Origin: an uncultured Sinobacteraceae bacterium
GTDB taxonomy: Bacteria; Pseudomonadota; Gammaproteobacteria; Steroidobacterales; Steroidobacteraceae
Direction: 5' to 3'
Length of the DNA stretch: 64,000 nt
Assembly: GCA_937902995.1 (NCBI GenBank)
Contig: CALEKY010000142.1
Coordinates: 3,025 to 67,024, forward strand
Shown here: piece by piece, positions 48,942-58,587 of the stretch
Position numbering within the stretch: position 1 is the stretch's first letter
Layout: each line of letters starts with the position of its first letter
Program-made: the position numbers and the translations under genes
Notes under the pieces: generated by a model
The model's input: only the letters and a program-made list of their open reading frames with translations
Database searches by the model: none
Told to the model about the DNA's origin: nothing

Positions 48942-51776
48942 TCAGCTCTTGGCAGAAATGGAACGCAGGAGCTGCTCTGCCGGCGCACGCCACGGAGACG
49001 CCTCGCTCGATTGCAACGCCTGCTTCAGCAGCTCGGTCGCACGCGCATTATTCCCCGATTTCGCGTACGCCACGGCTGCGTGGTATTGGATCTCGGGGTT
49101 TCCGGGCGCGCTTGCCAGCGCTCTTTCTAACACGTCCAGCCCTTCTGGCACCTTGTCCATCTGGACTAGGATCCAGCCATAGGTGTCCGCAATCTCAGGG
49201 AAATGTGGCGCGGCTTCGTACGCGCGCTTGGCCAATTCCAGCGCCCGGCCGTCACCCTTCTCGTGCAGGGCCCAGGCCAGGTTGTTCATCATCGCTGGGC
49301 TGATGCGCCCGGCTGCAAGCAATTGCTCGTATTCTTTGATCGCGCGTTCGCGCTCGCCCATGGCCTCGTAGTGCGTGGCGAGTACGCTGCGCACGTTCGC
49401 ATCGCCCGGCGCTCTCTCGAGCCACCGTTGCAGCTCGCTTGCTGCGCCCGCCGGATCGACGGCTCGCTTGACGTTGAAGATCTTGAGCGCGAGCCCGCCG
49501 TTCGGTTGCAACTTTTGAGCTGCCTGATACGCAGCGATTGCCTGGTTACGGTCGCCGGCGAGCGCGTAAAGATCCCCTTCGAGCACGTGTAGCTCCACTG
49601 GCGAGGCATCCTTGGCGAGCTTCTTGGCGCGTTCCAATGCGCGCGCCACTTGCCCATCACGCGCCTCGTACGTGACCAGCAGCTGATTCGCCTCGCGCCA
49701 GTCCGGCCGCGACCGGAGAGCGTTCTCGAGCACATTGCGCGCCTCTTTGAGCTGCCCGAGCTCGGCATGCAACTGTGCCGACGCGAGAATTGCGTCGGAC
49801 CAGCCGGCAGCGGTCGCCTCGCGGAAACGAACGAACGCTTCGTCCGTGAACCCGGCACGAGCGAGAATCCTCCCCGTGGCTGTTAGTGCGGCGCTGCGGT
49901 TCTGCGCCACTTCCAGGGCCTGATCGAGCAGGCTTCGTGCGCGGGCGGCATCGCCTTCGAGGAAGGCCAATTGCGCAAGACGCAAACGAGCTTCAACGGC
50001 CGCAGGATCGGCCGAGATCGTCTCTTCCAACTGCTTTCTTGCATTCGCCCGCTCACCCTTGCGCCAAGCGATCTCCGCGAGCGCTAACCGCGCAGGCTCA
50101 TGCTTCGCGTCCAACTTCACGATTTCGAGGAGCTGTTGCTCCGCGCCGGCCAGGTTGCCCACCTGCGCTTCGAGTCTCGCCAAGGTGAATCGCGGCGGCA
50201 CAGCTTGGGGATCCAGCTGGATCGCTTTGTCGAGCACCCGACGTGCTTCTGCACGGTCGCCGCTCCGCGCAAGATAGTCGCCTGCGAGCGCCGCGAGCAC
50301 AGGATCCGAATCGTGTCGGGCAACCAGCTCTTTGACCTCGCGGCGACCTTGATCGACCGGCTTGCCCGAGATTGTCGCCAGCACCTGCAGTGCCTTTGCC
50401 CGAGAATCCAAGGCAGCATCGAACGAACCATCCTCGAGCAGCTTGCTGGCCTTGTCCGGCATGCCGGCTCCGATGTAGGCACTCGCAAGTTCCAACCGCC
50501 GGACTTGATTTTCCGGATTCGCTTCGAAGCTTCGCTCGAGATGCTCCAGGCCGCGGACAGCATCTCCTCGGCGCATGAGCGCGGTACCCATCAACCAAGC
50601 GATATCTGCATCCGATTGAGCGTCCACTCCACCGGCGGATAACACTCGCCGCGCTTCTTCGGGACGATCGCGACGCAGATGCACTTGCGCGAGGAGCTTG
50701 CGCGCAGCGACGTTCTCCGGATTCCTCGCCAGCACTCGTGTCAGCACATCGTTCGCTTGTTCAGTGGAACCTTGCGCGAGATGCGCGGCGGCCAAAAGGA
50801 TCTGTGCCTGAGTGTGATTCGGCTGCTCCGCCAGGATGCGCTGGCACTCGCTCACGGCCACGGAGTATTCGCTCTTCAACATCGCAATGCGCGCGCGCAG
50901 GTAATGAGCGATCAGCGAGTTCCCTCCCCAGCGAGTCACGCCGCCCAGAGCGCGCTCTGCTGACTCGATGTCGTTCAATGCAAGGTTCGCCTCCGTCCGC
51001 GCTGTGGCAATCACCAACTGTTCCTGTGCCGGCAGCCGCTGACCCGTCTGCTGCGCCTGAGTCAAGGCATCGCGGGCCTCCTCAAAGCGTCCGCGGTCCA
51101 TGAACACGAGACCGCGTAGCATGAACGCCCGCGCTCGATAGTCCGGATCCGGACCGATACGTTCCGCCAATTCAAGCGCCGCATCGCCTTCGCCTTTGCC
51201 GACAGCCAGACGCGCCAATTCGTACGAAGCTTCCGGATCCCCGGGAGCGGCTCGCAATGCACCGTGAAGCTTTTGCTCGGCCGCCTCGAGATCGCCACGA
51301 GCGGATGCAATCTTGCTTTCGAGCACGAGGCGATGGGCCTCGGGCAATTCGATCTCCTCCAAGAGTTTCTCGAGATCATCGAAACGGCCTTGCGCAACCA
51401 GCAGCCGCGTCTGCAGTAAGCTGACCTCTTCACCTGAGGCGCCTCCCGCAAGCGCACGCTCCAGCTCCTTCTGTGCCGAATCGAGGTCGCCGAGCCACAA
51501 ATTCAGATCCGCAAGCGCCAGACGTGCATCGACATGTTCCGGATCGCGCTGCAACGCCTTCTTGAGCTCAGCCATAGCGGGCCGGAACTCGCCTTGCGCG
51601 AGATACTCGTGTGCGCGATTCACGCGAGTATCGGCACTGACGAACGCGTCGCAGCCACCGAGCAGGACGATGGAGCAAAGCGTCGCGAATGCAGCCAGTC
51701 GCCGCAACCGAGCGTCCTTCGAACGAGCCATTGTCAGACCGAGATCTCTCATGGGAGCCATCCGCTGAGATGTCAT
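48942..51776 (-). CDS. prsT: XrtA/PEP-CTERM TPR-repeat lipoprotein PrsT (TIGR02917-like)
   Basis: About 944 residues from ATG 51776, which overlaps the xrtA stop by ATGA; ATGs at 51752 and 51731 are alternatives, the last giving a more typical signal peptide. The lipobox is VLLGGC. The remainder is more than twenty tetratricopeptide repeats (for example FRPAMAELKKALQRDPEHVDA, RARSLLDQALEVAQN, ALELAKRAYEAAPHFPEIADTYG). It is a periplasmic or outer-membrane-anchored scaffold that recurs beside exosortase A. Its repeats are regular with no frameshift. It sits between xrtA and the export protein, in the standard core order. Confidence 0.92.
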   Translation of the reverse strand: MTSQRMAPMRDLGLTMARSKDARLRRLAAFATLCSIVLLGGCDAFVSADTRVNRAHEYLAQGEFRPAMAELKKALQRDPEHVDARLALADLNLWLGDLDSAQKELERALAGGASGEEVSLLQTRLLVAQGRFDDLEKLLEEIELPEAHRLVLESKIASARGDLEAAEQKLHGALRAAPGDPEASYELARLAVGKGEGDAALELAERIGPDPDYRARAFMLRGLVFMDRGRFEEARDALTQAQQTGQRLPAQEQLVIATARTEANLALNDIESAERALGGVTRWGGNSLIAHYLRARIAMLKSEYSVAVSECQRILAEQPNHTQAQILLAAAHLAQGSTEQANDVLTRVLARNPENVAARKLLAQVHLRRDRPEEARRVLSAGGVDAQSDADIAWLMGTALMRRGDAVRGLEHLERSFEANPENQVRRLELASAYIGAGMPDKASKLLEDGSFDAALDSRAKALQVLATISGKPVDQGRREVKELVARHDSDPVLAALAGDYLARSGDRAEARRVLDKAIQLDPQAVPPRFTLARLEAQVGNLAGAEQQLLEIVKLDAKHEPARLALAEIAWRKGERANARKQLEETISADPAAVEARLRLAQLAFLEGDAARARSLLDQALEVAQNRSAALTATGRILARAGFTDEAFVRFREATAAGWSDAILASAQLHAELGQLKEARNVLENALRSRPDWREANQLLVTYEARDGQVARALERAKKLAKDASPVELHVLEGDLYALAGDRNQAIAAYQAAQKLQPNGGLALKIFNVKRAVDPAGAASELQRWLERAPGDANVRSVLATHYEAMGERERAIKEYEQLLAAGRISPAMMNNLAWALHEKGDGRALELAKRAYEAAPHFPEIADTYGWILVQMDKVPEGLDVLERALASAPGNPEIQYHAAVAYAKSGNNARATELLKQALQSSEASPWRAPAEQLLRSISAKS

Positions 51777-53272
51777 AGTTTCTTGGGAATCGTGTCGACG
51801 AGCACTTGCGTGCTGCTCGCCCAGAACGCTTCGAGACGTTGCCTTGCGACATCGCAATCTGGAACGCAGGCGCTTGCTGTTGCGAGCGTTCCCGCCGGAA
51901 CCGGCCGCACTACCGCGTTCACACCGTAGAAGATCTGCGCGATTGCAGGATGCTCGGTCACATGCCCGCCGACGACATAAGCCTGCGCAACCACCCAACG
52001 TGAACCGCTCGCATCCGAGACGACTTCGGACGGCGGTACGGCCTTACCGCGTGGATAACGCCTGATGAGCGTCCAGTGCTTCGCGGGCGCGATAGAGTTC
52101 GAGTGGTAGATCAGTTCCCGTCCGGGCGACTGCACGCCGAAGACATTCAAATAGACTTCCACGCGTTGGCCGTCGCCACTGTAGCTTGCACGTCGCTCGT
52201 CTGCCGCGTACGCATACTCGGGAGTCCAAGCGGGATCGGCAGGAAGCGGACCTTGCCAATCGCCAGTCATGACCGGCAGCGCGTGCAGCGAAGGTCGTAC
52301 GTCTTGGCCTCTCGTCGGCAATGCCCACGCGAACACCGGTAACGCCAAGAGAATCGCAGAAGCAATCCATGATTTGCCCCCCACGCGAGCGTTCGAGTCG
52401 GGGGTGACTCTTCCAGCCGTCGACGCCTTTCGACCGAGCCAGCGCGCTGCGACAACGATCGCAATCAACAACGGCGCGAACATCACGTAGCCGAGCGACC
52501 TGTGCTCGACTGCCACGAAATAGTGCTGCATGTTCGTCACGTGCCCGGCGTAGATGACGATGATCACGCGCAACCAATTGGTCACGAGTGCCGCCGCGAC
52601 AGCAATGGCGATCAAGGCAATGAACTTGCGGCCGCGAACCGGCTGCAAGGCGCCCGCCAAAGACGCAAACGCAAGTGCGGTGATGAAGTAGCGAGCGCCG
52701 CTACAGCCTTCGACGATGCTGAACTGACCCGCGGGAATCTCCACATGATGTCCCTCCACTTGCGTCGGCACGCCCATGAATCCGAGCACCCCCTCGGCCA
52801 CGTGCGTGGTCAGCGTCTGCAATAGAGGAATCGCGTGGTCCCAGATCGGAATGGCGAAGTACAAATAGGCGATGGGCGGGATGGCGTGGCGTAACGCATT
52901 CCAACCGATGGCAGCCCAGATCGCGAACAGCACAATGATCGGAAAGAGAAGCTGCTGCATGAGCTCGCTGTTCGCCCGATAGGCAACGAGCCAGCACGCG
53001 ACGACAGCTAGCGTACCGGTAAGCGCCAAGGGCGCCGGCTTGACCTCAGCGGCATCGATCGCCTGACACGATCGCCATAGCCACACGAGCGAAACCAGCA
53101 CAATGATGAAGCCATGCTGATAGTCGCTCCTGGTCGCCCAGATGCGCGCGAGCGCGGCTAAGCTCGGCCAAAACGCCAATACGCCGAGTGCGATCAGAAT
53201 CCAAAGGACGCGGCTAGGTGCCGGTGTCCTCCATGCCGACCGGTTCGACATTGTTGGGGTTACAACAGCCAT
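51773..53272 (-). CDS. xrtA: Exosortase A with fused EpsI domain
   Basis: About 499 residues from ATG 53272 (MAVVTPTMSNRS). The first 290 residues hold about eight transmembrane helices. The catalytic triad is visible: Cys190 in IVEGCSGARYF, Arg235 in TNWLRV and His257 in AVEHRSLGY. The C-terminal periplasmic EpsI domain (about 300-499) includes VEVYLNVFGVQSPGRELIYHSN. It is the transpeptidase-like enzyme that processes PEP-CTERM signals such as those at 3544-4113 and in the remnant at 3192-3341. It lies 60 bases downstream of prsR and is coupled to prsT. Confidence 0.95.
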   Translation of the reverse strand: MAVVTPTMSNRSAWRTPAPSRVLWILIALGVLAFWPSLAALARIWATRSDYQHGFIIVLVSLVWLWRSCQAIDAAEVKPAPLALTGTLAVVACWLVAYRANSELMQQLLFPIIVLFAIWAAIGWNALRHAIPPIAYLYFAIPIWDHAIPLLQTLTTHVAEGVLGFMGVPTQVEGHHVEIPAGQFSIVEGCSGARYFITALAFASLAGALQPVRGRKFIALIAIAVAAALVTNWLRVIIVIYAGHVTNMQHYFVAVEHRSLGYVMFAPLLIAIVVAARWLGRKASTAGRVTPDSNARVGGKSWIASAILLALPVFAWALPTRGQDVRPSLHALPVMTGDWQGPLPADPAWTPEYAYAADERRASYSGDGQRVEVYLNVFGVQSPGRELIYHSNSIAPAKHWTLIRRYPRGKAVPPSEVVSDASGSRWVVAQAYVVGGHVTEHPAIAQIFYGVNAVVRPVPAGTLATASACVPDCDVARQRLEAFWASSTQVLVDTIPKKL

Positions 53273-53332
53273 TGGCGCGAAGTATCCAGCGAGGAGCACA
53301 CGGCCAGTCGTTTCATGGCCCGCGCGGCTACG

Positions 53333-54700
53333 CTATTTCGAACCGTCGGAGCTACGCAAGCCATAGCGCTCCATCAGATCGTAGAGCGTGGGTCGCGTCA
53401 GACCGAGCAGTTCCGCAGCCCGCGAGATGTTGTTGTCCACGATCGCGAGCACCTGCATGATCACTTGCCGTTCGGCCCGCGCTCGTACTTCTCGCAAATT
53501 GAAAATGGAGTTGCCGTTGCCTGCTTCGGCAAGGCCCAGATCCTCGGCGGTGATTAGCGGTCCTTCCGCCATGACGAGTGCGGTCTTGATCTTGTTCTCG
53601 AGCTCGCGAACGTTACCCGGCCAGGAGTAAGCCTCCATGGCCGCGATCGCTCCTTCGGTGAATCCGCGACGGTGACGTCCCTGACCGGCGAACTTCCGAA
53701 GCATCGCATGCGCCAGAACCGTTGCCGCTCCGCGACGATCCCTCAATGGCGGTACCTGAATCGTCACCTCGCCGATACGGAAGTACAGGTCCTGGCGGAA
53801 CGTTTGCTCGGCAATCATTGCCTGGAGGTCACGGTTCGTGGCGCAGACGATGCGAACGTCCACAGGAATTTCTTGACGTCCTCCGACACGCTCGATCGTT
53901 CGGTTTTGGAGGAACCGCAACAGTTTCGCCTGCAGCGCAAGGGGCATGTCACCGATCTCGTCGAGGAACAGTGTGCCTCCGCTCGCGAGCTCGACTTTGC
54001 CGATCGTCTGTTTGACGGCTCCGGTAAATGCGCCCTTCTCGTGGCCGAACAACTCGCTTTCCAGCAGCTGCTCAGGAATGGCAGCGCAATTGATGGCGAT
54101 GAACCGTCCGTTGCGGCGCTGGCTTTGCGCGTGCAAGGCGCGCGCGATCAGCTCCTTACCTGTGCCGCTCTCGCCCAAGATGAGCACCGACACATCCGTG
54201 GGCGCGACCTTCTCGACCATACGACAGACTCGAAGCATCGCATCGTCGGTCGCGATGAGCCCTTCGAGAGGCGTATTGAATTGAGTCTCGCGGAGCTGGC
54301 GAACCTGCTCCTCGAGATTATGGATATGGAACGCGCGGCTTACGATCAGACGCAGCACGTCCGTGTCGACCGGCTTCTGATAGAAATCGTACGCACCGAT
54401 GGAGACGGCCTTGAGCGCGCTGTCCTGATCGCCGTTGCCGGTGACCACGATGACCTTGGTCTGAGGGGCCAGCGCCAGGATCTCCTTCAGGGTCGCCATG
54501 CCCTCCTCTACGCCGTCCGGATCGGGCGGCAAGCCGAGATCCTGCAGCACGACGGCCGGTTCGAAACGTCGCAGTTGGGCAAGCGCTTCCGCGCGCGTGG
54601 AAGCGACGAGCACCTCGTACTTATCGAAACACCACTTGAGCTGCTTTTGGAGTCCCAAGTCGTCTTCGACGACGAGCAGTCTCGGTTTGTCTTCGGTCAC
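53333..54700 (-). CDS. prsR: PEP-CTERM-box response regulator PrsR (sigma-54 activator)
   Basis: A 455-residue regulator, GTG start 54700 (VTEDKPRLLVVEDD). It has a receiver with phospho-accepting Asp54 in VLQDLGLPPD, an AAA+ domain with Walker A GESGTGKE (176-183) and GAFTGA (223-228), and a Fis-type HTH (NISRAAELLGLTRPTLYDL). It is the cognate regulator of PrsK, encoded 22 bases upstream. GAFTGA means it needs sigma-54; the promoter at 4163-4178 is the obvious target in this window. It is placed between prsK and xrtA as in other exosortase A systems. Confidence 0.95.
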   Translation of the reverse strand: MTEDKPRLLVVEDDLGLQKQLKWCFDKYEVLVASTRAEALAQLRRFEPAVVLQDLGLPPDPDGVEEGMATLKEILALAPQTKVIVVTGNGDQDSALKAVSIGAYDFYQKPVDTDVLRLIVSRAFHIHNLEEQVRQLRETQFNTPLEGLIATDDAMLRVCRMVEKVAPTDVSVLILGESGTGKELIARALHAQSQRRNGRFIAINCAAIPEQLLESELFGHEKGAFTGAVKQTIGKVELASGGTLFLDEIGDMPLALQAKLLRFLQNRTIERVGGRQEIPVDVRIVCATNRDLQAMIAEQTFRQDLYFRIGEVTIQVPPLRDRRGAATVLAHAMLRKFAGQGRHRRGFTEGAIAAMEAYSWPGNVRELENKIKTALVMAEGPLITAEDLGLAEAGNGNSIFNLREVRARAERQVIMQVLAIVDNNISRAAELLGLTRPTLYDLMERYGLRSSDGSK

Positions 54701-54722
54701 CTGGTCATCCCCGTTATGTCGT

Positions 54723-56828
54723 TCATTCGGTCAGTTCGGAGGCGATGGGACTGCGCTCCGCTTCCGATGTCCTTGCGCGCGGGAGAGTAAAGGAAAACGT
54801 CGTCCCGCACTGTGGCGCACTGCGCACCTCGACCTTTCCGCCCAAAGAACGCACGTACTCGCGGGCCTGATAGGCGCCGATCCCCATGCCCTTCGAGCCC
54901 TTAGTACTATCGAACGGTCGAAACAACCGGTCGCGCACGAAGCCCGGGTCCATACCTGCACCGGTATCGGTCACGGAAAGTACGACCGTATCGTCTGTCG
55001 AAGACACTTCGAGCGTGATGGACCCGGCCTCGTCCGTCGCATCTTGTGCGTTGCGAATGATGTGCTCGATGACGGCCGTCATCCGCTCCGGATTTGCGCG
55101 GATAGGCGCAACGCCGCTTGCATGCACGACGGGATGTGGAAGCCGGTTTCGGCAACGACCCGCGGCCTCGCGGGCAAGCTGCACAATATCCGTGATGACG
55201 AGTCGATCCATCGCATCGCGCGAGCGCAACTGCTCGATGAGCTTCGACATACGGTCTGCGGCATTCCCGATCGTTGCGATGGCATCCTCGATGAACTCGG
55301 GATTGTCCTTGTGCCGCGCGTAGTTCTCCACGATCAGCTTGAGCTGCGCGACGGAGTTCTTGAGGTCGTGCATCATGAAGGCTGTGAGCCGATTGTAGGC
55401 CTCGAACTGACGGCTCTCCGCCAATTTTCGGCTGGCATCATCCTGCGCGATTTGGATCGCGACGTGCCGGCCCACCGTTTTCAATAGATCCCGATCCTCG
55501 TAGGTGGGCTTGAACGGAGGCGGTGGCTCGAACAGACAAAGGAATCCGACGACGTCTTCGCGCTGCAGTAACGGCGAGATGATTCGCAGGTCTGCGATCG
55601 AGAGCAGCCAATCGGGAAGCACGATGTTGCCGTACATATCCGGAAACGAACGCAGCTCCTTGAGGTCGATGATCCACCTCGTCCGCTCGAGGAACTGTGC
55701 GAGATCATCGCCGGGGGCGACATTACCGAGGTTCGGAAACGTTTCCACGCGCATTGGCCACGCCGCTGCAGGGACGAACGCGTTGTCATCCTCCCTGCGA
55801 AGGAACAGCACGCCTCCCGGACTCGAGAAAATCTGCGCGATCGCCTGAATCGCGGTTCTCCTGATGTCCTGTTCCTCGGACGACGACAGCGTCTGGATGA
55901 AGCGCAGCCACTCGACGCGATAGTCGTATTTGTTTCTGTAGAAGTGCTTGCTGAGGAACACCGCCGCGTGGCGCCGCAGAGAACCCGAGGCCAGCAGTCC
56001 AACGAGCGCGACCGCAGCTCCTGCAAAAAAGGCGAGCTGTCCCACACGCCCCCAGTTACCGCCGAAATGCCGTACGTAGTAGCCGCCGAGCGCCATCAAG
56101 AACAAGTAGGCACCGACGACGAAGAACGTCGCGGAATAGAAAACGACTTGGCGCGATACGAACACATCGAGCGACCAGTCGCGGCTGCGCTGCGCGGAAA
56201 TCGCGATGAACGGTGCAGCCAGCGCAACGATCAGGCCTCGCGCGCTCCACGCTTCCAGCGACAGACTGCTGAACAGCTCCGCCTGCGAGTAAAGAAACAT
56301 GTCGTAGACGAAGATGCTGCCGAGTCCGATCGCGAAATGCCGTATGCCCTCGCGCCCTGCGTGCGTCGAGTTGCGATACAGTTGTTCGATCAATACGAGG
56401 CCGGCAAAACACAACGCAAGCTGGGCCCGAGACAGCAGCTTCATCGGCTCGATATACGAGATCCCGAGCTGCTCGAGCACCACATAGACAGGCAGCGCAA
56501 GCCAGACGACCCCGCAAAGTGCGGCAGCGCCGATCTTCCATGTTCGATTCACCGTTGCGCCCGTAATGCCGATGAGCGCGCCTATCCAAGCCGTATCTTG
56601 CAGCGCCTCAGTCAGGTAGATGAGAGCCGTCGAGAACGTTTCGCGCCTGGACTGGAAGGCGAGCACCGTCGCCCAACACGCGGTAGCCGCGGATGCGACG
56701 ATCAGACCCGCGCCGCGCGCTGCCCGGCCGCGCCAACTTACGAACATGAGAACCGTCAGGACCGCAAAGGCGAGCGCGGCCAGACCGTAGCCGATTGCGC
56801 CAAACGTGCCGAGGCTAGCGAGATTCAC
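54723..56828 (-). CDS. prsK: XrtA/PEP-CTERM system histidine kinase PrsK
   Basis: About 701 residues from GTG 56828 (VNLASLGTFGAIGYG); an in-frame upstream start at 56900 is less likely. The N-terminal third has about 8-9 transmembrane helices. A GAF-like domain follows, then an H box MMHDLKNSVAQLK, N box HIIRNAQDA, DTGAGMD and KGMGIGAYQAREYV. The H box lacks the usual HELKTP form but matches the HDLKN type of this family. It senses an unknown cell-envelope signal and phosphorylates PrsR. The gap to the sugar transferase upstream is 78 bases. Confidence 0.94.
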   Translation of the reverse strand: MNLASLGTFGAIGYGLAALAFAVLTVLMFVSWRGRAARGAGLIVASAATACWATVLAFQSRRETFSTALIYLTEALQDTAWIGALIGITGATVNRTWKIGAAALCGVVWLALPVYVVLEQLGISYIEPMKLLSRAQLALCFAGLVLIEQLYRNSTHAGREGIRHFAIGLGSIFVYDMFLYSQAELFSSLSLEAWSARGLIVALAAPFIAISAQRSRDWSLDVFVSRQVVFYSATFFVVGAYLFLMALGGYYVRHFGGNWGRVGQLAFFAGAAVALVGLLASGSLRRHAAVFLSKHFYRNKYDYRVEWLRFIQTLSSSEEQDIRRTAIQAIAQIFSSPGGVLFLRREDDNAFVPAAAWPMRVETFPNLGNVAPGDDLAQFLERTRWIIDLKELRSFPDMYGNIVLPDWLLSIADLRIISPLLQREDVVGFLCLFEPPPPFKPTYEDRDLLKTVGRHVAIQIAQDDASRKLAESRQFEAYNRLTAFMMHDLKNSVAQLKLIVENYARHKDNPEFIEDAIATIGNAADRMSKLIEQLRSRDAMDRLVITDIVQLAREAAGRCRNRLPHPVVHASGVAPIRANPERMTAVIEHIIRNAQDATDEAGSITLEVSSTDDTVVLSVTDTGAGMDPGFVRDRLFRPFDSTKGSKGMGIGAYQAREYVRSLGGKVEVRSAPQCGTTFSFTLPRARTSEAERSPIASELTE

Positions 56829-56906
56829 CGTCGCACCCGCTCTGTTGCTCCTGAGTTGTTTCGCGATAGGGAAGCAAGCGGCGGACGGTCCCGCACCCAC
56901 CCTTCA

Positions 56907-58304
56907 CTATCGAGCGCCTTTGCGCCAGACGATCACTTCGACGGTCTGAACGAGTATGGCCAGGTAGAACAGTAGACTGTGATTCTTCACATAATATAGA
57001 TCGTATTGCAGTTTTTCGGCGGCGTCTTGTTCCGAGGAGCCGTACGGATAGCAGAGTTGGGCCCACCCGGTGATACCTGGCTTGATGGAATGACGCTCTC
57101 GGTAGAAAGGAATCCGCTGGCTGAGCTGCTCGACGAACTCGGGTCGTTCGGGCCGGGGACCGACGAAGCTCATTTCCCCTCTCAGCACATTGATGATCTG
57201 GGGCAACTCGTCGATGCGGGTCATGCGAATGAAAGCCCCGACACGCGTCACCCGTGAATCGTTCTTCTGCGCCCATTGCGGCTTGCCGTCACGCTCGGCG
57301 TCCTCGCGCATGCTGCGGAACTTGAGCAGGCGGAAAGGCCGGCCGGATTGGCCGACACGCACTTGCCGATAGAAGATGCTGGCGCGCGGACCCTCGGTCA
57401 CTTTGATGGCAATCGCCGTCAGCAGCATGATCGGCGAGGCCAACAACAGCAACGTCAAGCTCACGATGATGTCGAAAGCGCGCTCGAGCGACGTATGGAT
57501 CCGCCCTTGCCGGAAGCCCTCCGAAAAGATGATCCAGCTCGGATTCAACACATCGAGGTGCACCTTGCCGGTCTCGCGTTCGAGGAACGTGACGAGATCG
57601 GTCACTTCGACGCCTTCCAATCGGCATTCGAGCAACTGATCCATTGGAAACTTACGCCGGCGATCGTCCATCGCGACGACGATTTCGTCGATGCGATTCG
57701 CCTGGCAGTAATCCAAGAGATCGGTCGAGCCAGGAATACAAGCATCCTGTGGCACTGCCAACTCATCGCCGTCCGCCGCGACGTAGCCGACGACGACGAA
57801 ACCGCGACGATCAGCACGCCGGCGAAGCCGCGCAATGCTGCTCGCCCGCTTTCCGCAACCGTAGACGAGCACTCGGCGCTTGAAGATCTCCTCATCGACG
57901 ATCTTGTCGAACACCAGCCTGACGACGGCGGCACCGCAGAACGCGAACGATGCGGCGAGCAGCAAGGAACGACGATCGATGTTCAGCTCGGGGATCGAAT
58001 AGGCGAGCACCGCGATGAAGATTGCGCCGCCGAGCACGCTTGCCGCGACGCGAGCGATGAGACCCGCCAACCGAGAACGCTGCCGTGAGCTGTAGAGGCC
58101 CATGGCGGTCATGCTGACGAACATGACACCCGCAAACAGCAAGGACCTGACGACCAGATCGCGGTTGAGCCCGCTATCGATCTCGAGCGGCGCCGTGCCG
58201 AACGATGAGACCCCGTAGAGCGCCGCGAAGAAAACGCCGGCCTCCACCACTGCCAGGAGCGCAAATGGTAGCTGCCAATAGTGCTGAAAGATCCGAATTG
58301 CCAC
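56907..58304 (-). CDS. Priming sugar transferase (TIGR03013-like, polyprenyl-phosphate glycosyl-1-phosphate transferase)
   Basis: A 465-residue inner-membrane enzyme with GTG start 58304 and an AAAGG ribosome site. Four to five N-terminal helices precede a Rossmann-like central domain (RRVLVYGCGKRASSIARL). The conserved bacterial sugar transferase domain follows: FDIIVSLTLLLLASPIM, FYRQVRVGQSGRPF, LKFRSMREDAE, RMTRIDELPQIINVLRGEMS, FVGPRPERPEFV and IKPGITGWAQ. It transfers a sugar-1-phosphate to undecaprenyl phosphate to start the repeat unit. It is the first gene of the minus-strand XrtA core, directly before prsK. Confidence 0.95.
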   Translation of the reverse strand: MAIRIFQHYWQLPFALLAVVEAGVFFAALYGVSSFGTAPLEIDSGLNRDLVVRSLLFAGVMFVSMTAMGLYSSRQRSRLAGLIARVAASVLGGAIFIAVLAYSIPELNIDRRSLLLAASFAFCGAAVVRLVFDKIVDEEIFKRRVLVYGCGKRASSIARLRRRADRRGFVVVGYVAADGDELAVPQDACIPGSTDLLDYCQANRIDEIVVAMDDRRRKFPMDQLLECRLEGVEVTDLVTFLERETGKVHLDVLNPSWIIFSEGFRQGRIHTSLERAFDIIVSLTLLLLASPIMLLTAIAIKVTEGPRASIFYRQVRVGQSGRPFRLLKFRSMREDAERDGKPQWAQKNDSRVTRVGAFIRMTRIDELPQIINVLRGEMSFVGPRPERPEFVEQLSQRIPFYRERHSIKPGITGWAQLCYPYGSSEQDAAEKLQYDLYYVKNHSLLFYLAILVQTVEVIVWRKGAR

Positions 58305-58336
58305 TTGTAGCCTTTATTCGATGCGAACTCCCCGTT

Positions 58337-58360
58337 GGGGACGCGCCCTCGGCGCTCCCC
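58337..58360. other. GC hairpin in the leader or promoter region of the XrtA core operon
   Basis: GGGGA-c-GCGCC (58337-58347) can pair with GGCGC-TCCCC (58351-58360) around a 3-base loop, with one bulged C. There is no T run on either side, so it is not a classic terminator. It lies about 33 bases before GTG 58304 on the minus strand and may shape the leader RNA. The rest of the 283-base divergent region 58305-58587 shows no clear promoter. Confidence 0.4.
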
Positions 58361-58587
58361 TAGTTACGTCGTGAAGGCGCATGGGAACTCTGCTTGCCCA
58401 CCGATGACAAGCGTCCGTAAGTCTAGTGGCATCGGCAGGTGCAACTTAGTGAAGAAGCTCACAACGGAGGGGAGTGATTCCCTTCTCGTGCCACGAGCGC
58501 GCTCGAGAGCCTGCAGCAGGGTTATGTCATTTGTATGGGGCTCTTGGTACCTTTCTTCGTTTTCCGACCAGCGACAGATTACCCGAC

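Noticed and set aside
58427..58442. Sigma-54-like TGGCAT...GGTGC upstream of rfbB
   Set aside because: The GG and GC elements are one base too far apart and the -12 part is poor, so it does not meet the strict spacing needed by sigma-54.
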